Origin: Streptomyces sp. NBC_01142
Lineage (GTDB): Bacteria > Actinomycetota > Actinomycetes > Streptomycetales > Streptomycetaceae
Reading direction: 5' to 3'
NCBI RefSeq assembly: GCF_026341125.1
Contig: NZ_JAPEOR010000002.1
Span: 1,860,001 to 1,924,000, forward strand
Length of the DNA: 64,000 bases
Below are positions 36,386 through 44,712 of this stretch, one piece after another. A model generated the notes under the pieces. The model did not search any database, was not told where the DNA came from, and saw only the letters and a program-made list of their open reading frames with translations. Position 1 is the first letter of the stretch. Each line of letters begins with the position of its first letter. The position numbers and the translations under genes were made by a program.

Positions 36386-37267
36386 ATGGCGGAAATCATC
36401 CAGAAGGACGGAACCTGGACCTTCGACGGGGACACTGTCCGGATCGTTCCAGGCAGCGACAAGAGCGTGAGCCTGCTGCGCAAGACGCTCGGCGAAGTCG
36501 CCCTGCCGCTGGGGGCATTGGCCGGGATCTCCTTCGAGGCGGGCAGGAAGTCCGGTCGGCTGCGGCTGCGGCTGCGCGACGGCGCCGACCCGCTGCTCCA
36601 GATCACCGGGGGCAGGCTGGAGGACGGCTCCGACCCGTACCGGCTGACCGTGGAGAACGACCGCACCGGGGTCGCCGAGTACTTCGTGGACGAGGTGCGC
36701 AACGCCCTGCTGCTGGATCAGGTGGAGACCGGCCCCGTCGAGGGCTATCTGCTGCCCGGGCCCGCCCTGCCGATCACCGTGGGCGCCGGCGACGGCACCG
36801 CCACCTTCGACGGTGAGCGGATCCGCCTGGAGTGGAACTGGAAGACCGAGGAGTCCAAGACCTCGGGCGGCTCCCGCACGTTCGGGCTGGAGGATGTGGA
36901 GGCGGTGGAGTGGCTGCCGTCCATCGGCCTGGAGCACGGCTATCTGCGCTTCGCCGTGTCGAATGCCCCGACCAAGGTTCCGCCCAAGTACGACCCGTAC
37001 GCGGTGGAGCTGTGGGGCTTCCGCAAGGACCCGCTGATGGCGCTGGTCGGGGCGGCCGTGGTGGCCCGTATGCCGCATCCCTACGCCCCCGCGCCCGTCG
37101 ACGCCCTCCCGCGGCAGGAGCCGGCCGCGCTCACCTCGGCATCCGGCGGCGCCGATCATGACACGCTGCTGCGCCGACTGCGGGAGCTGGGCGAGCTGCG
37201 TCAGGCCGGGATACTGACGGACGAGGAGTTCGCCACCGCCAAACAGGCCGTACTGAAGCACCTCTGA
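36386..37267 (+). CDS. DUF4429 protein with C-terminal SHOCT domain
   Basis: Protein of 293 residues. Two DUF4429-like beta-rich repeats: residues 5-105 (IIQKDGTWTFDGDTVRIVPG...LRLRDGADPLLQITGG) and 125-225 (GDGTATFDGERIRLEWNWKTEESKTSGGSRTFGLEDVEAVEWLPS). After a Pro-rich linker comes a SHOCT-type helical hairpin at the end (LLRRLRELGELRQAGILTDEEFATAKQAVLKHL). No signal peptide. SHOCT is an oligomerisation/targeting module; no enzymatic function is known to me. Confidence 0.85.
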   Translation: MAEIIQKDGTWTFDGDTVRIVPGSDKSVSLLRKTLGEVALPLGALAGISFEAGRKSGRLRLRLRDGADPLLQITGGRLEDGSDPYRLTVENDRTGVAEYFVDEVRNALLLDQVETGPVEGYLLPGPALPITVGAGDGTATFDGERIRLEWNWKTEESKTSGGSRTFGLEDVEAVEWLPSIGLEHGYLRFAVSNAPTKVPPKYDPYAVELWGFRKDPLMALVGAAVVARMPHPYAPAPVDALPRQEPAALTSASGGADHDTLLRRLRELGELRQAGILTDEEFATAKQAVLKHL

Positions 37268-37322
37268 GCCTCTTCGGGCCCTTCCTGCCCGGAAGCGGGC
37301 AGGATTCTTGCAATCGCGCCCG

Positions 37323-37622
37323 GTGACCCCGCAATATCTACGAGTGCTCGAACGCCGCCCGTCGTCACACGACGACCTCGTCGACCACCTGGTGCGCAGC
37401 ACCGCGCTCCAGCGCGGTGAGGCAGCCCGGGTGGTGCTCGACGTGCTGGCGTACTTCGACGAGAAGACCGAGGAATTCGTCCGCCGCCGCCACCGCGAGC
37501 TGCAGTCCGGCGGCCTGGCGAACCCGGAGATCTTCGAGCGGATCGCGGCCGAGCTGCCGCACCGCGCCGTGGCGCCGCCGGAGCTCTCGCTCCGCCAGCT
37601 GCGCCGCATCGTCTACGGCTGA
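37323..37622 (+). CDS. Small helical hypothetical protein
   Basis: About 99 residues, starting at a GTG (VTPQYLRVLERR) with no clear ribosome site; a TTG 15 bases upstream is in frame. Mostly amphipathic helix, charged (FDEKTEEFVRRRHRELQSGG, ELSLRQLRRIVYG), no membrane segment. Codon usage is typical of the chromosome (strong G/C third positions), supporting a real gene. It sits 60 bases before glmS on the same strand. Function unknown. Confidence 0.7.
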   Translation: MTPQYLRVLERRPSSHDDLVDHLVRSTALQRGEAARVVLDVLAYFDEKTEEFVRRRHRELQSGGLANPEIFERIAAELPHRAVAPPELSLRQLRRIVYG

Positions 37623-37682
37623 CCGGCCGGCCGGGGGCCGAGCGGCCGAGCACACACGGATCTATGGAGGGGCAGAGACTTT

Positions 37683-39500
37683 ATGTGTGGAATTGTCGGA
37701 TACATCGGCAAGCGTGACGTTGCTCCACTGCTGCTGGAAGGCCTGCAGCGGCTGGAGTACCGGGGGTACGACTCCGCGGGCATCGTGATCACGAGCCCCA
37801 AGTCCACCGGGCTGAAGATGGTCAAGGCCAAGGGCCGCGTCCGTGACCTGGAGGCCCGTGTTCCCAAGCGCTTCGCCGGCACCACCGGTATCGCCCACAC
37901 CCGCTGGGCCACCCACGGCGCCCCGTCCGACGAGAACGCGCACCCGCACCTGTCCGCCGACAACAAGGTCGCGATCGTCCACAACGGCATCATCGACAAC
38001 GCCTCCGAGCTGCGCGCCAAGCTGGTCGCCGACGGCGTCGTCTTCCTCTCCGAGACCGACACGGAGGTGCTGACCCACCTCATCGCCCGCTCCCAGGCCG
38101 AGACGCTGGAGGAGAAGGTCCGCCAGACGCTGAAGCTGATCGAGGGCACGTACGGCATCGCCGTCATGCACGCCGACTTCGCCGACCGCATCGTCGTCGC
38201 CCGCAACGGCTCCCCCGTCGTCCTCGGCATAGGCGAGAAGGAGATGTTCGTCGCCTCCGACGTCGCCGCGCTGGTCGCCCACACCCGCCAGGTCGTCACC
38301 CTCGACGACGGCGAGATGGCCACGCTCAAGGCCGACGACTTCCGTACGTACACCACCGAGGGCTCGACGACGACCGCGACGCCGACCACCGTGGAGTGGG
38401 AGGCCGAGTCGTACGACATGGGCGGCCACGACACGTACATGCACAAGGAGATCTCCGAGCAGCCCGAGGCGGTGGACCGCGTCCTGCGCGGCCGTATCGA
38501 CGACCGGTTCTCCACCGTGCACCTGGGCGGCCTCAACCTGGACGCCCGCGAGGCACGCGGCATCCGCCGGGTGAAGATCCTCGGCTGCGGCACCTCGTAC
38601 CACGCGGGCCTCATCGGCGCCGGTCTGATCGAGTCGCTGGCCCGTATCCCCGCGGACGCGGAGCCCGCCTCCGAGTTCCGCTACCGCAACCCGGTCGTGG
38701 ACCCCGACACCCTCTATGTCGCGGTCTCCCAGTCGGGTGAGACGTACGACGTGCTGGCTGCCGTCCAGGAGCTCAAGCGCAAGGGCGCGCGCGTTCTGGG
38801 CGTGGTGAACGTCGTCGGCTCGGCGATCGCCCGCGAGGCCGACGGCGGTACGTACGTCCACGCGGGCCCCGAGGTCTGCGTCGTCTCCACCAAGTGCTTC
38901 ACCAACACGGTCGTCGCCTTCGCGCTGCTCGCCCTGCACCTGGGCCGGATCCGTGACCTCTCGGTCTCCGACGGCAAGCGGATCATCGAGGGCCTGCGCA
39001 AGCTGCCCGGCCAGATCAGCGAGATCCTCGAGACCGAGGACGAGATCAAGAAGCTGGCCGCCGAGTACGCGGACGCCAAGTCGATGATGTTCATCGGCCG
39101 GGTGCGCGGCTACCCGGTGGCGCTGGAGGCCTCCCTGAAGCTCAAGGAGATCTCCTACATCCACGCCGAGGCGTACCCGGCCTCGGAGCTCAAGCACGGC
39201 CCGCTGGCGCTGATCGAGCCGGCGCTGCCGACGGTCGCGATCGTGCCGAACGACGACCTGCTGGAGAAGAACCGCGCGGCCCTGGAGGAGATCAAGGCCC
39301 GCAGCGGCAGGATCCTGGCGGTCGCGCACCGCGAGCAGGAGAAGGCCGACCACACCATCGTCGTCCCGAAGAACGAGGACGAGCTGGACCCGATCCTGAT
39401 GGGTATTCCGCTGCAACTCCTCGCCTACCACATGGCGTTGGCGCTGGGCCGGGACATCGACAAGCCGCGTAACCTGGCGAAGTCCGTCACGGTCGAGTAG
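37683..39500 (+). CDS. glmS: Glutamine--fructose-6-phosphate aminotransferase
   Basis: Glucosamine-6-phosphate synthase of 605 residues, first step of UDP-GlcNAc and peptidoglycan synthesis. N-terminal Ntn glutaminase domain with the Cys nucleophile directly after Met (MCGIVGYIGKR), RYEGYDSAGI-type loop and HTRWATHGAPSDENAHPH. Two SIS domains follow: VKILGCGTSYHAG with SQSGETYDVLAAV, and MMFIGRVRGYPVALEASLKLKEISYIHAEAYPASELKHGPLALIE; it ends with the conserved DKPRNLAKSVTVE. The ribosome site GGAGGGG is 10 bases upstream. A perfect intrinsic terminator follows. Streptomyces often have two glmS copies; this is one of them. Confidence 0.96.
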   Translation: MCGIVGYIGKRDVAPLLLEGLQRLEYRGYDSAGIVITSPKSTGLKMVKAKGRVRDLEARVPKRFAGTTGIAHTRWATHGAPSDENAHPHLSADNKVAIVHNGIIDNASELRAKLVADGVVFLSETDTEVLTHLIARSQAETLEEKVRQTLKLIEGTYGIAVMHADFADRIVVARNGSPVVLGIGEKEMFVASDVAALVAHTRQVVTLDDGEMATLKADDFRTYTTEGSTTTATPTTVEWEAESYDMGGHDTYMHKEISEQPEAVDRVLRGRIDDRFSTVHLGGLNLDAREARGIRRVKILGCGTSYHAGLIGAGLIESLARIPADAEPASEFRYRNPVVDPDTLYVAVSQSGETYDVLAAVQELKRKGARVLGVVNVVGSAIAREADGGTYVHAGPEVCVVSTKCFTNTVVAFALLALHLGRIRDLSVSDGKRIIEGLRKLPGQISEILETEDEIKKLAAEYADAKSMMFIGRVRGYPVALEASLKLKEISYIHAEAYPASELKHGPLALIEPALPTVAIVPNDDLLEKNRAALEEIKARSGRILAVAHREQEKADHTIVVPKNEDELDPILMGIPLQLLAYHMALALGRDIDKPRNLAKSVTVE

Positions 39501-39530
39501 CAGCCCGCCCGGACAGAGGCTCCGAACACG

Positions 39531-39580
39531 GACGGTCCCCCCGCGCGTTGCCACCAAAACGCGCGGGGGGACCGTCTTTT
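39531..39580 (+). terminator. Intrinsic terminator of glmS
   Basis: A 19-bp perfect stem, GACGGTCCCCCCGCGCGTT (39531-39549) with its complement at 39558-39576, an 8-base loop and TTTT directly after. One of the strongest terminators in the window; it faces the convergent transporter gene. Confidence 0.95.
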
Positions 39581-39618
39581 CACGAGCCGGCGCTGCCCAG
39601 CGCCGGCCTGCGGCTGCC

Positions 39619-40194
39619 TCAGCCGGTGGCCGTCACACCCCGGCCGGCAGCGCGACCGGAGAAGGTCGGCCACTTGGCCAGCGCCGCCGTCGCGCCGTAC
39701 CAGGCCGCCAGACCCGCCACCGCGCCGACCCAGCCGCCCGCCTTGGCCAGCCCGTCGCTCTCCGCGAACGCCGCTGTGCCGAGCAGCAGCAGCGAGACGA
39801 ACAGCAGCCCGTACACGCCCTGCTCGAACAGTCCGCTCCCCGCGGACGCGACGGTCAGCGTCAGTGCGAGCAGCGCCCACAGCAGCAGGAACAGCCCTGC
39901 CGCCTCGGCCGAGACCGCGGAGCCGACCCCGGTCCCCCAGGTGAACCAGAAGGCGCCGAGGCCCGCGAACGCCGTGCCCGTACCGGCATTGCCCGCGCGG
40001 AACTCGAGCAGTCCGGCGATGAACAGTACGATCCCGCCGACCCAGGTGGCGAGGGCGGAGGCGTCCGCCGCCGCGACATTGTCGATCACACCGGTGTGGC
40101 CGACGCCGAACGCCAGCAGGGTCAGTCCGAGGGCGAGATGGCCGAGAGTCTGAGTTGACGGAGTACCGCTTCCCGCAGAGACGTCGTTGTCCAC
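39619..40194 (-). CDS. Acetate uptake transporter family (GPR1/FUN34/YaaH)
   Basis: Six-helix membrane protein of 191 residues resembling the AceTr/SatP family (small monocarboxylate/succinate-acetate channels). Seen: LGHLALGLTLLAFGVGHTGV, a family-like first helix region, then GIVLFIAGLLEFRAGNAGTGTAFAGLGAFWFTWG, matching the FxxGNTFGxTAFxSYGxFW signature of the family. GTG start with AAGGGAG upstream. It would import acetate or a similar acid. Single gene, convergent with glmS. Confidence 0.85.
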   Translation of the reverse strand: MDNDVSAGSGTPSTQTLGHLALGLTLLAFGVGHTGVIDNVAAADASALATWVGGIVLFIAGLLEFRAGNAGTGTAFAGLGAFWFTWGTGVGSAVSAEAAGLFLLLWALLALTLTVASAGSGLFEQGVYGLLFVSLLLLGTAAFAESDGLAKAGGWVGAVAGLAAWYGATAALAKWPTFSGRAAGRGVTATG

Positions 40195-40548
40195 GGCGGG
40201 CTCCCTTCGTGTCCATGTGCCGTTGTGCTGCTACCCAGCGACCGTTATGTACCCTTCACAAGCGCACAACCCACCTCTACGCACCGGTAGATTTCCTTGC
40301 ACACAAAGGGAGTTGACGCTGCCTCACCTGGACCGACGCCGGGGATTGCGGGATGGACACGGCAGGGCGTCAGGGAGATGACGACGATCAGCGACCAGAG
40401 GGGCACGGAGAGCTACCGAGCCGCAGGGCGGGGTCACAGGACCAGGACGGCGCCGATGGGACCAGGGCGGAGCCGATGGGATCAGGACAGGGCTGCGGGG
40501 TTCGACAGGGGCTACGGGGAGCGGCAGGAGCGGCAGGAGCGGCAGGAG
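40195..40548. other. Intergenic stretch with short 9-bp repeats
   Basis: 354 bases between two leftward genes. Three GCGGCAGGA units (40521-40547) adjoin the 3' end of the stress-protein gene; the promoter of the acetate-transporter gene is expected near 40200-40260. An open frame antisense to the stress protein passes through, but nothing supports it. Confidence 0.5.
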
Positions 40549-41070
40549 CTACGGGATCACGACGACCGGGCGCTGCGCGCGCCGCGCGAGCCGTCCCGCG
40601 ACCGAGCCGAAGATCCGTCCGACGATGCCGTGCGTCGAGCCGACCACGATCGCATCGGCCGAATACTCCCGGCCGACCTCTTCGAGCTCGTGGCAGATGT
40701 CGCCGCCGCGCTCCACGAGGATCCACGGCACCTCGGTGAGATAGTCCGCACAGGCCAGCTCGAGACCGAGCACCTCGGTGCGGTGGTCCGGGACGTCCAC
40801 GAAGACCGGGGGTTCACAGCCCGCCCAGACCGTGGTCGGCAGCCGGTTCGCGACATGGACGATGATCAGGCCCGAACCGGACCGTCTCGCCATACCGATG
40901 GCGTACGCGAGCGCCCGCTCACTGGAGGTCGATCCGTCGAAGCCGACGACGACTCCGTGCCGGAAGGCCGGATCGCAGGAATGACATGTCTCTTCGGCCG
41001 CTTGCAGATCCGACGAGGGGTCGGCTACCTGCTTGCGGTCCGCGGGTTCGGGGATTTCGTGACCGGCCAT
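40549..41070 (-). CDS. Universal stress protein (UspA fold)
   Basis: Single UspA domain with an N-terminal extension, about 173 residues. ATP-binding signature GxxG(x9)G(S/T) is present: VGSTHGIVGRIFGSVAGRLARRAQRPVVVIP at the C-terminus; first strand and loop are HGVVVGFDGSTSSERALAYAIGMA. The extension (residues 1-40) is polar with one CHSC motif. I choose the ATG at 41070 (MAGHEIPEPADRK), though the frame is open to TTG 41112; no strong ribosome site supports either. A cytosolic nucleotide-binding stress or dormancy role is usual for the family. Confidence 0.88.
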   Translation of the reverse strand: MAGHEIPEPADRKQVADPSSDLQAAEETCHSCDPAFRHGVVVGFDGSTSSERALAYAIGMARRSGSGLIIVHVANRLPTTVWAGCEPPVFVDVPDHRTEVLGLELACADYLTEVPWILVERGGDICHELEEVGREYSADAIVVGSTHGIVGRIFGSVAGRLARRAQRPVVVIP

Positions 41071-41397
41071 CGGTGTCTCGGCGAAGGAGGTCCTCTTGGG
41101 AGGGATCGTCAAGGGTGGGTGCGTCGGTTGGCGTCGCAGCGGAGCTGTGTCCGGGAATCATCTTCCCAAGCCCATACCCCCAAGGATACGGCGACACTCC
41201 TCTCCTGCCCAGAGCCCGCCGCCCCATACGCGGCGTTCCAGGGAGCATGCCCGAGCCCGCCCCGGATGGCAATGCCACTTGGCACCTACAGGCGTCTACC
41301 CGCCACCTCCGGACGCCCGTAAGCCGTCTGCACAGTGACCGGAAGGCTCCGCCCCTCGTTGGCACCTCGGTCACCCCGCCGCCACCAGGGAGCTTCC
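41071..41397. other. Divergent intergenic region
   Basis: 327 bases between the stress-protein gene and a small membrane protein gene, expected to hold both promoters. I see no clear operator, repeat or RNA gene. Confidence 0.45.
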
Positions 41398-41799
41398 GTG
41401 CCCGCACGACCGTCCGCCCCGGCCCCCGTTCCCTCTCCGGCCCACCACCACGGACGGCACCGGGCGCCGAGCCCGTCACCGGGCACAGCCGGCGCGCACG
41501 CTCTCCCCCCGTCCGAGTCCGCGAGCGACGTGGTCCGCTGGGCGGCCTTCAGCTGTGTGCTGGTCCCTGTGGTGCTGGTCGTCTACGGAACGTCCGTCGG
41601 CGGGGCGGCCGCCGCGGCCCTGGGCCTCGCGGCCGTGACCGCGGCCTGCCGTGTACTGCTGCGCCACTCGGAACGCACCGCGGCCCGCGCCCGCGCCCGC
41701 GCCGAGGAGCAGGCGCCACCCCGCGTCCGGCGCGCCAGGACCGGCCCCGGGGCGCACAGGGGCGGTCGGCGTGGGCCGGGAAGTACGCCCGGAGACTGA
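41398..41799 (+). CDS. Small membrane protein upstream of adpA
   Basis: 133 residues from a GTG preceded by AGGGAG at six bases. Residues 1-45 are Pro/Ala/Ser/His-rich and polar; residues 48-88 give two hydrophobic helices (WAAFSCVLVPVVLVVYGTSVGGAAAAALGLAAVTAACRVLL); the remainder is very Arg-rich and cytoplasmic. This topology suggests a small integral membrane protein with both ends inside. Unknown function; position before adpA is suggestive only. Confidence 0.65.
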   Translation: MPARPSAPAPVPSPAHHHGRHRAPSPSPGTAGAHALPPSESASDVVRWAAFSCVLVPVVLVVYGTSVGGAAAAALGLAAVTAACRVLLRHSERTAARARARAEEQAPPRVRRARTGPGAHRGGRRGPGSTPGD

Positions 41800-42185
41800 C
41801 GGGTTCACGCGCTCTCACCCGTATGATTTCAGCCAACTTCGGCCTACCGGCCGGTCCTTGTCGAAATGGCCTGCCAACCCCCTTGTCACCTGCAAGGAAA
41901 GGACCATTCGCGGCGCTTGCACCCTACGGGGACGGGCCATGCGTGCGAGGCGGCCTTCCCTGCGCGGCCCGTGAGTGGAACCCTTCGTGATCGAATGCTT
42001 CGCGCCAAGTTGCCAAGTCGACATAGCGGGGCATGACGAACTTGTCACGGCGGCGCCACGGGACGCAGTAGATTCGATCATGAGTATCGAAGGCTCGGGA
42101 CTCGTGCAAAACCGAGGGGAAACGTGCAGGAGCGAAAGGCCCAAAAGGAACGGGGAGACGCGAACACCGAGGGGGGCTTAGCGTC
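41800..42185. promoter_or_regulatory. Long adpA promoter/leader region
   Basis: 386 gene-free bases before adpA, typical for this heavily regulated gene. On the minus strand near 42000-42010 a TGGCGCGAAG word matches the AdpA consensus TGGCSNGWWY at nine of ten positions, and TTGGCAAC lies beside it, consistent with autoregulation. The final 60 bases before the start codon are purine-rich. Confidence 0.5.
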
Positions 42186-43406
42186 ATGAGTCAGGACTCC
42201 GCCGCACCGGAGGCTCGGAAACTCTCCGGGCGTCGGCGCCGGGAGGTCGTCGCGGTGCTGCTGTTCAGCGGCGGCCCCATCTTTGAGAGTTCCATTCCAC
42301 TCTCGGTGTTCGGAATTGACCGTCAGGACGCCGGAGTTCCCCGCTATCGCCTGCTTGTCTGCGGTGGCGAGGAAGGACCGCTGCGGACCACCGGCGGCCT
42401 CGAACTGACCGCGCCCTATGGTCTGGAGGCGATCAGCAGGGCGGGGACCGTCGTCGTACCGGCGTGGCGGTCCATCACTTCACCACCACCGCCCGAGGCG
42501 CTCGACGCGTTGCGTCGCGCACATGAGGAGGGTGCCCGGATCGTAGGACTGTGCACCGGTGCGTTCGTGCTCGCCGCGGCCGGCCTGCTCGACGGCCGCC
42601 CGGCGACCACCCACTGGATGTACGCACCGACGCTGGCCAAGCGCTATCCGTCCGTCCATGTGGATCCGCGTGAGCTCTTCGTCGACGACGGCGATGTGCT
42701 CACCTCCGCGGGTACGGCGGCCGGAATCGACCTCTGCCTCCACATCGTGCGTACGGACCACGGCACCGAGGCAGCCGGGGCGCTTGCCCGCAGGCTGGTG
42801 GTACCGCCGCGGCGCAGTGGCGGGCAGGAGCGCTATCTGGACAGGTCTTTACCTGAGGAAATCGGGTCGGACCCGCTGGCCGAGGTTGTCTCGTGGGCGC
42901 TGGAGCATCTTCACGAACAGTTCGACGTGGAGACGCTGGCGGCACGGGCGTACATGAGCCGACGCACCTTCGACCGGCGCTTCCGTTCACTGACCGGCAG
43001 CGCGCCGCTGCAGTGGCTGATCACCCAGCGGGTGCTGCAGGCACAGCGGCTGCTCGAGACCTCCGACTACTCGGTCGACGAGGTCGCGGGCCGGTGCGGC
43101 TTCCGGTCCCCGGTGGCGCTGCGCGGCCACTTCCGGCGGCAGCTCGGCTCCTCGCCGGCCGCGTACCGGGCCGCCTACCGGATCCGGCGCCCGCAGAGCG
43201 AGCCCACCGCGACCGCGGTGGTGGAGGCGGTCCTGCCGGCCCAGGCGTCCCCCCAGGCCAGGCGGGCCGCGGCGGCAGCGGGGCACTCCGGCCCTGCCGC
43301 AACCTCGGCCGCGCCACCGGAGCTGGGGCTGACCAAGCACCATTCCGACGCATATGCGTCAGGTCACGGACGCCCGAGCCTGCCCGGACAGCGGAGTGCG
43401 CCATAA
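42186..43406 (+). CDS. adpA: Central developmental regulator AdpA (AraC family, TTA codon)
   Basis: Global activator/repressor of morphological and secondary-metabolic genes, 406 residues. Residues 20-200 form a DJ-1/PfpI-like dimerisation domain ([26 protein letters not shown]...[21 protein letters not shown]). Residues 235-335 are the AraC-type DNA-binding domain with two HTHs ([31 protein letters not shown] and [37 protein letters not shown]). The C-terminal 70 residues are low-complexity. Codon 222 (42849-42851), in the linker ...RSLPEE, is TTA, read only by the bldA tRNA, as in other Streptomyces. ornA follows 10 bases downstream and is probably co-transcribed. Confidence 0.97.
   Translation: MSQDSAAPEARKLSGRRRREVVAVLLFSGGPIFESSIPLSVFGIDRQDAGVPRYRLLVCGGEEGPLRTTGGLELTAPYGLEAISRAGTVVVPAWRSITSPPPPEALDALRRAHEEGARIVGLCTGAFVLAAAGLLDGRPATTHWMYAPTLAKRYPSVHVDPRELFVDDGDVLTSAGTAAGIDLCLHIVRTDHGTEAAGALARRLVVPPRRSGGQERYLDRSLPEEIGSDPLAEVVSWALEHLHEQFDVETLAARAYMSRRTFDRRFRSLTGSAPLQWLITQRVLQAQRLLETSDYSVDEVAGRCGFRSPVALRGHFRRQLGSSPAAYRAAYRIRRPQSEPTATAVVEAVLPAQASPQARRAAAAAGHSGPAATSAAPPELGLTKHHSDAYASGHGRPSLPGQRSAP
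42849..42851 (+). promoter_or_regulatory. TTA codon in adpA (bldA-dependent translation)
   Basis: In-frame TTA for Leu222 in the linker between the two AdpA domains. In Streptomyces this codon makes translation depend on the late-expressed leucyl-tRNA BldA. Confidence 0.93.
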
Positions 43407-43416
43407 GGTAGGACGC

Positions 43417-44019
43417 ATGAACGACCGCATGGTGTGGATCGACTGCGAGATGACCGGGCTCTCGTTGACGGAAGACGCACTCATCGAGGTGGCCGCGCTG
43501 GTCACCGACTCGGAACTGAACGTGCTCGGCGAAGGGGTGGACATTGTGGTCCGCCCGCCGGACGCGGCGCTGGAAACGATGCCCGAGGTGGTGCGGCAGA
43601 TGCACACCGCCTCGGGCCTCCTCGACGAGCTGGCGGGAGGCACCACGCTCGCCGCCGCCGAGGAGCAGGTCCTGGCGTACGTACGTGAGCACGTCAAGGA
43701 ACCCGGCAAGGCCCCGCTGTGCGGGAACTCGGTCGGCACCGACCGCGGCTTCCTGCTGCGCGACATGCCGACGCTGGAGGACTACCTCCACTACCGGATC
43801 GTCGATGTCTCCTCGGTCAAGGAACTGGCGCGCCGCTGGTACCCGAGGGCGTACTTCAACAGTCCGGAGAAGAACGGCAACCACCGGGCGCTGGCGGACA
43901 TCCGCGAATCCATCGCCGAACTGCGCTACTACCGCGAGGCGGTCTTCGTGCCACAGCCCGGACCCGACTCGGACACCGCGAAGGGGATCGCGGCGAAGTA
44001 CGTCCTGCCTGCGGAATGA
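43417..44019 (+). CDS. ornA: Oligoribonuclease
   Basis: DEDD-family 3'-5' exoribonuclease, 200 residues, degrading 2-5-nt RNAs including pGpG from c-di-GMP turnover. Motif [12 protein letters not shown] (Asp9, Glu11), motif [18 protein letters not shown], motif [23 protein letters not shown] are all present. In other Streptomyces ornA loss impairs growth and development and the gene follows adpA, as here. A GGTAGGA site precedes the ATG. The last 20 residues form a polar tail. Confidence 0.96.
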   Translation: MNDRMVWIDCEMTGLSLTEDALIEVAALVTDSELNVLGEGVDIVVRPPDAALETMPEVVRQMHTASGLLDELAGGTTLAAAEEQVLAYVREHVKEPGKAPLCGNSVGTDRGFLLRDMPTLEDYLHYRIVDVSSVKELARRWYPRAYFNSPEKNGNHRALADIRESIAELRYYREAVFVPQPGPDSDTAKGIAAKYVLPAE

Positions 44020-44120
44020 GGCGGGGATGAGCCTCGCGTCAGGGCCTCGATAACCCGGGCGCGAGCACCCTCCTGGACCCTGTACACTTTTTCTCGGCCG
44101 GTCAGTAAAAGACCGGTCGT

Positions 44121-44194
44121 GGTGGGTATAGCTCAGATGGTAGAGCACCTGGTTGTGGTCCAGGATGTCGCGGGTTCGAGTCCCGTTACTCACC
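44121..44194 (+). tRNA. tRNA-His (GTG anticodon)
   Basis: Cloverleaf is readable: acceptor GTGGGTA/TACTCAC, D-arm GCTC...GAGC, anticodon loop TTGTGGT with GTG anticodon, T-arm CGGGTTCGAGTCCCG. The extra 5' G (44121) facing C73 (44194) is the identity mark of histidine tRNAs. CCA is not encoded. A terminator hairpin follows 10 bases later, and a decayed mobile element begins right after. Confidence 0.97.
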
Positions 44195-44204
44195 CTGAAT
44201 GATC

Positions 44205-44236
44205 AAGGCCCGACCTGTGAGAACAGGTCGGGCCTT
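44205..44236 (+). terminator. Terminator of tRNA-His
   Basis: Perfect 14-bp stem AAGGCCCGACCTGT (44205-44218) and ACAGGTCGGGCCTT (44223-44236) with GAGA loop. Confidence 0.93.
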
Positions 44237-44240
44237 CGTC

Positions 44241-44414
44241 ATGTCCGAAACCACGGGGGTCCCGTGGGGGGGCTACGACGTGGCCACCGTGGCAGTCCTG
44301 ACCCTCGTTGCCTTCGCCATGGGTGTCCTCGCCCACTTCGGCCTGTGGAAGCCGACCGGCGTGGCCGGCAAGGCGCAGGACAGTCTCCGCACCGCCGGCC
44401 CTCAGGGCCTCTGA
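44241..44414 (+). CDS. Small phage-type membrane protein (remnant)
   Basis: 57 residues beginning MSETTGVPWGGYDVATV; one transmembrane helix (VATVAVLTLVAFAMGVLAHFGLW). Similar short proteins accompany lysis genes in actinophages. It begins four bases after the tRNA-His terminator and has no ribosome site, so its original 5' context may have been lost. Probably part of a decayed element rather than a working gene. Confidence 0.5.
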   Translation: MSETTGVPWGGYDVATVAVLTLVAFAMGVLAHFGLWKPTGVAGKAQDSLRTAGPQGL

Positions 44415-44445
44415 CCCTGCCCCCTGCACGCGACCGGGAGGGCTC

Positions 44446-44712
44446 ATGGACGCCGCCATGATCACGGCCATCGGTGCACTGATCGGCGCACCGATGGCCG
44501 CGGCGGCGGCCGTCTACGGCACCCGCGGCGCATCTCGGGCGGCCCGGGAGGGCGGGTCATCACCGGATACGACAGCCTTGCCGTCCGGCTGACGGCCGAG
44601 CGGGATAAGGCGGAGAAAGACCAGGACACTGCTGAGAAACGCGTCCAGGCGCTGGAACTTGAGGTCGTGCGCCTTCGGCTACTCGTCACGCAGCTCGGGG
44701 CGCGCCATGACG
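44446..44712 (+). pseudogene. Frameshifted phage-type coiled-coil membrane protein
   Basis: Starts MDAAMITAIGALIGAPMAAAAAVYGTRGASRAAREGG with one transmembrane helix. The frame then runs out after 11 odd residues (stop at 44592). In the next frame a coherent coiled coil continues ([41 protein letters not shown]), typical of this actinophage family. Loss of one G in the G-run near 44557 explains the break. GGGAGGG precedes the ATG. The end is uncertain because the second frame merges with the collagen-like gene. Confidence 0.6.

Noticed and set aside
40297..41322. A 341-residue plus-strand frame opposite the universal stress protein
   Set aside because: The stress protein has a complete nucleotide-binding motif on the minus strand; the plus frame has no family-like sequence.
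41924..42187. An 87-residue minus-strand frame in the adpA promoter
   Set aside because: It overlaps the regulatory region, has no ribosome site and no coding-like third-position bias.
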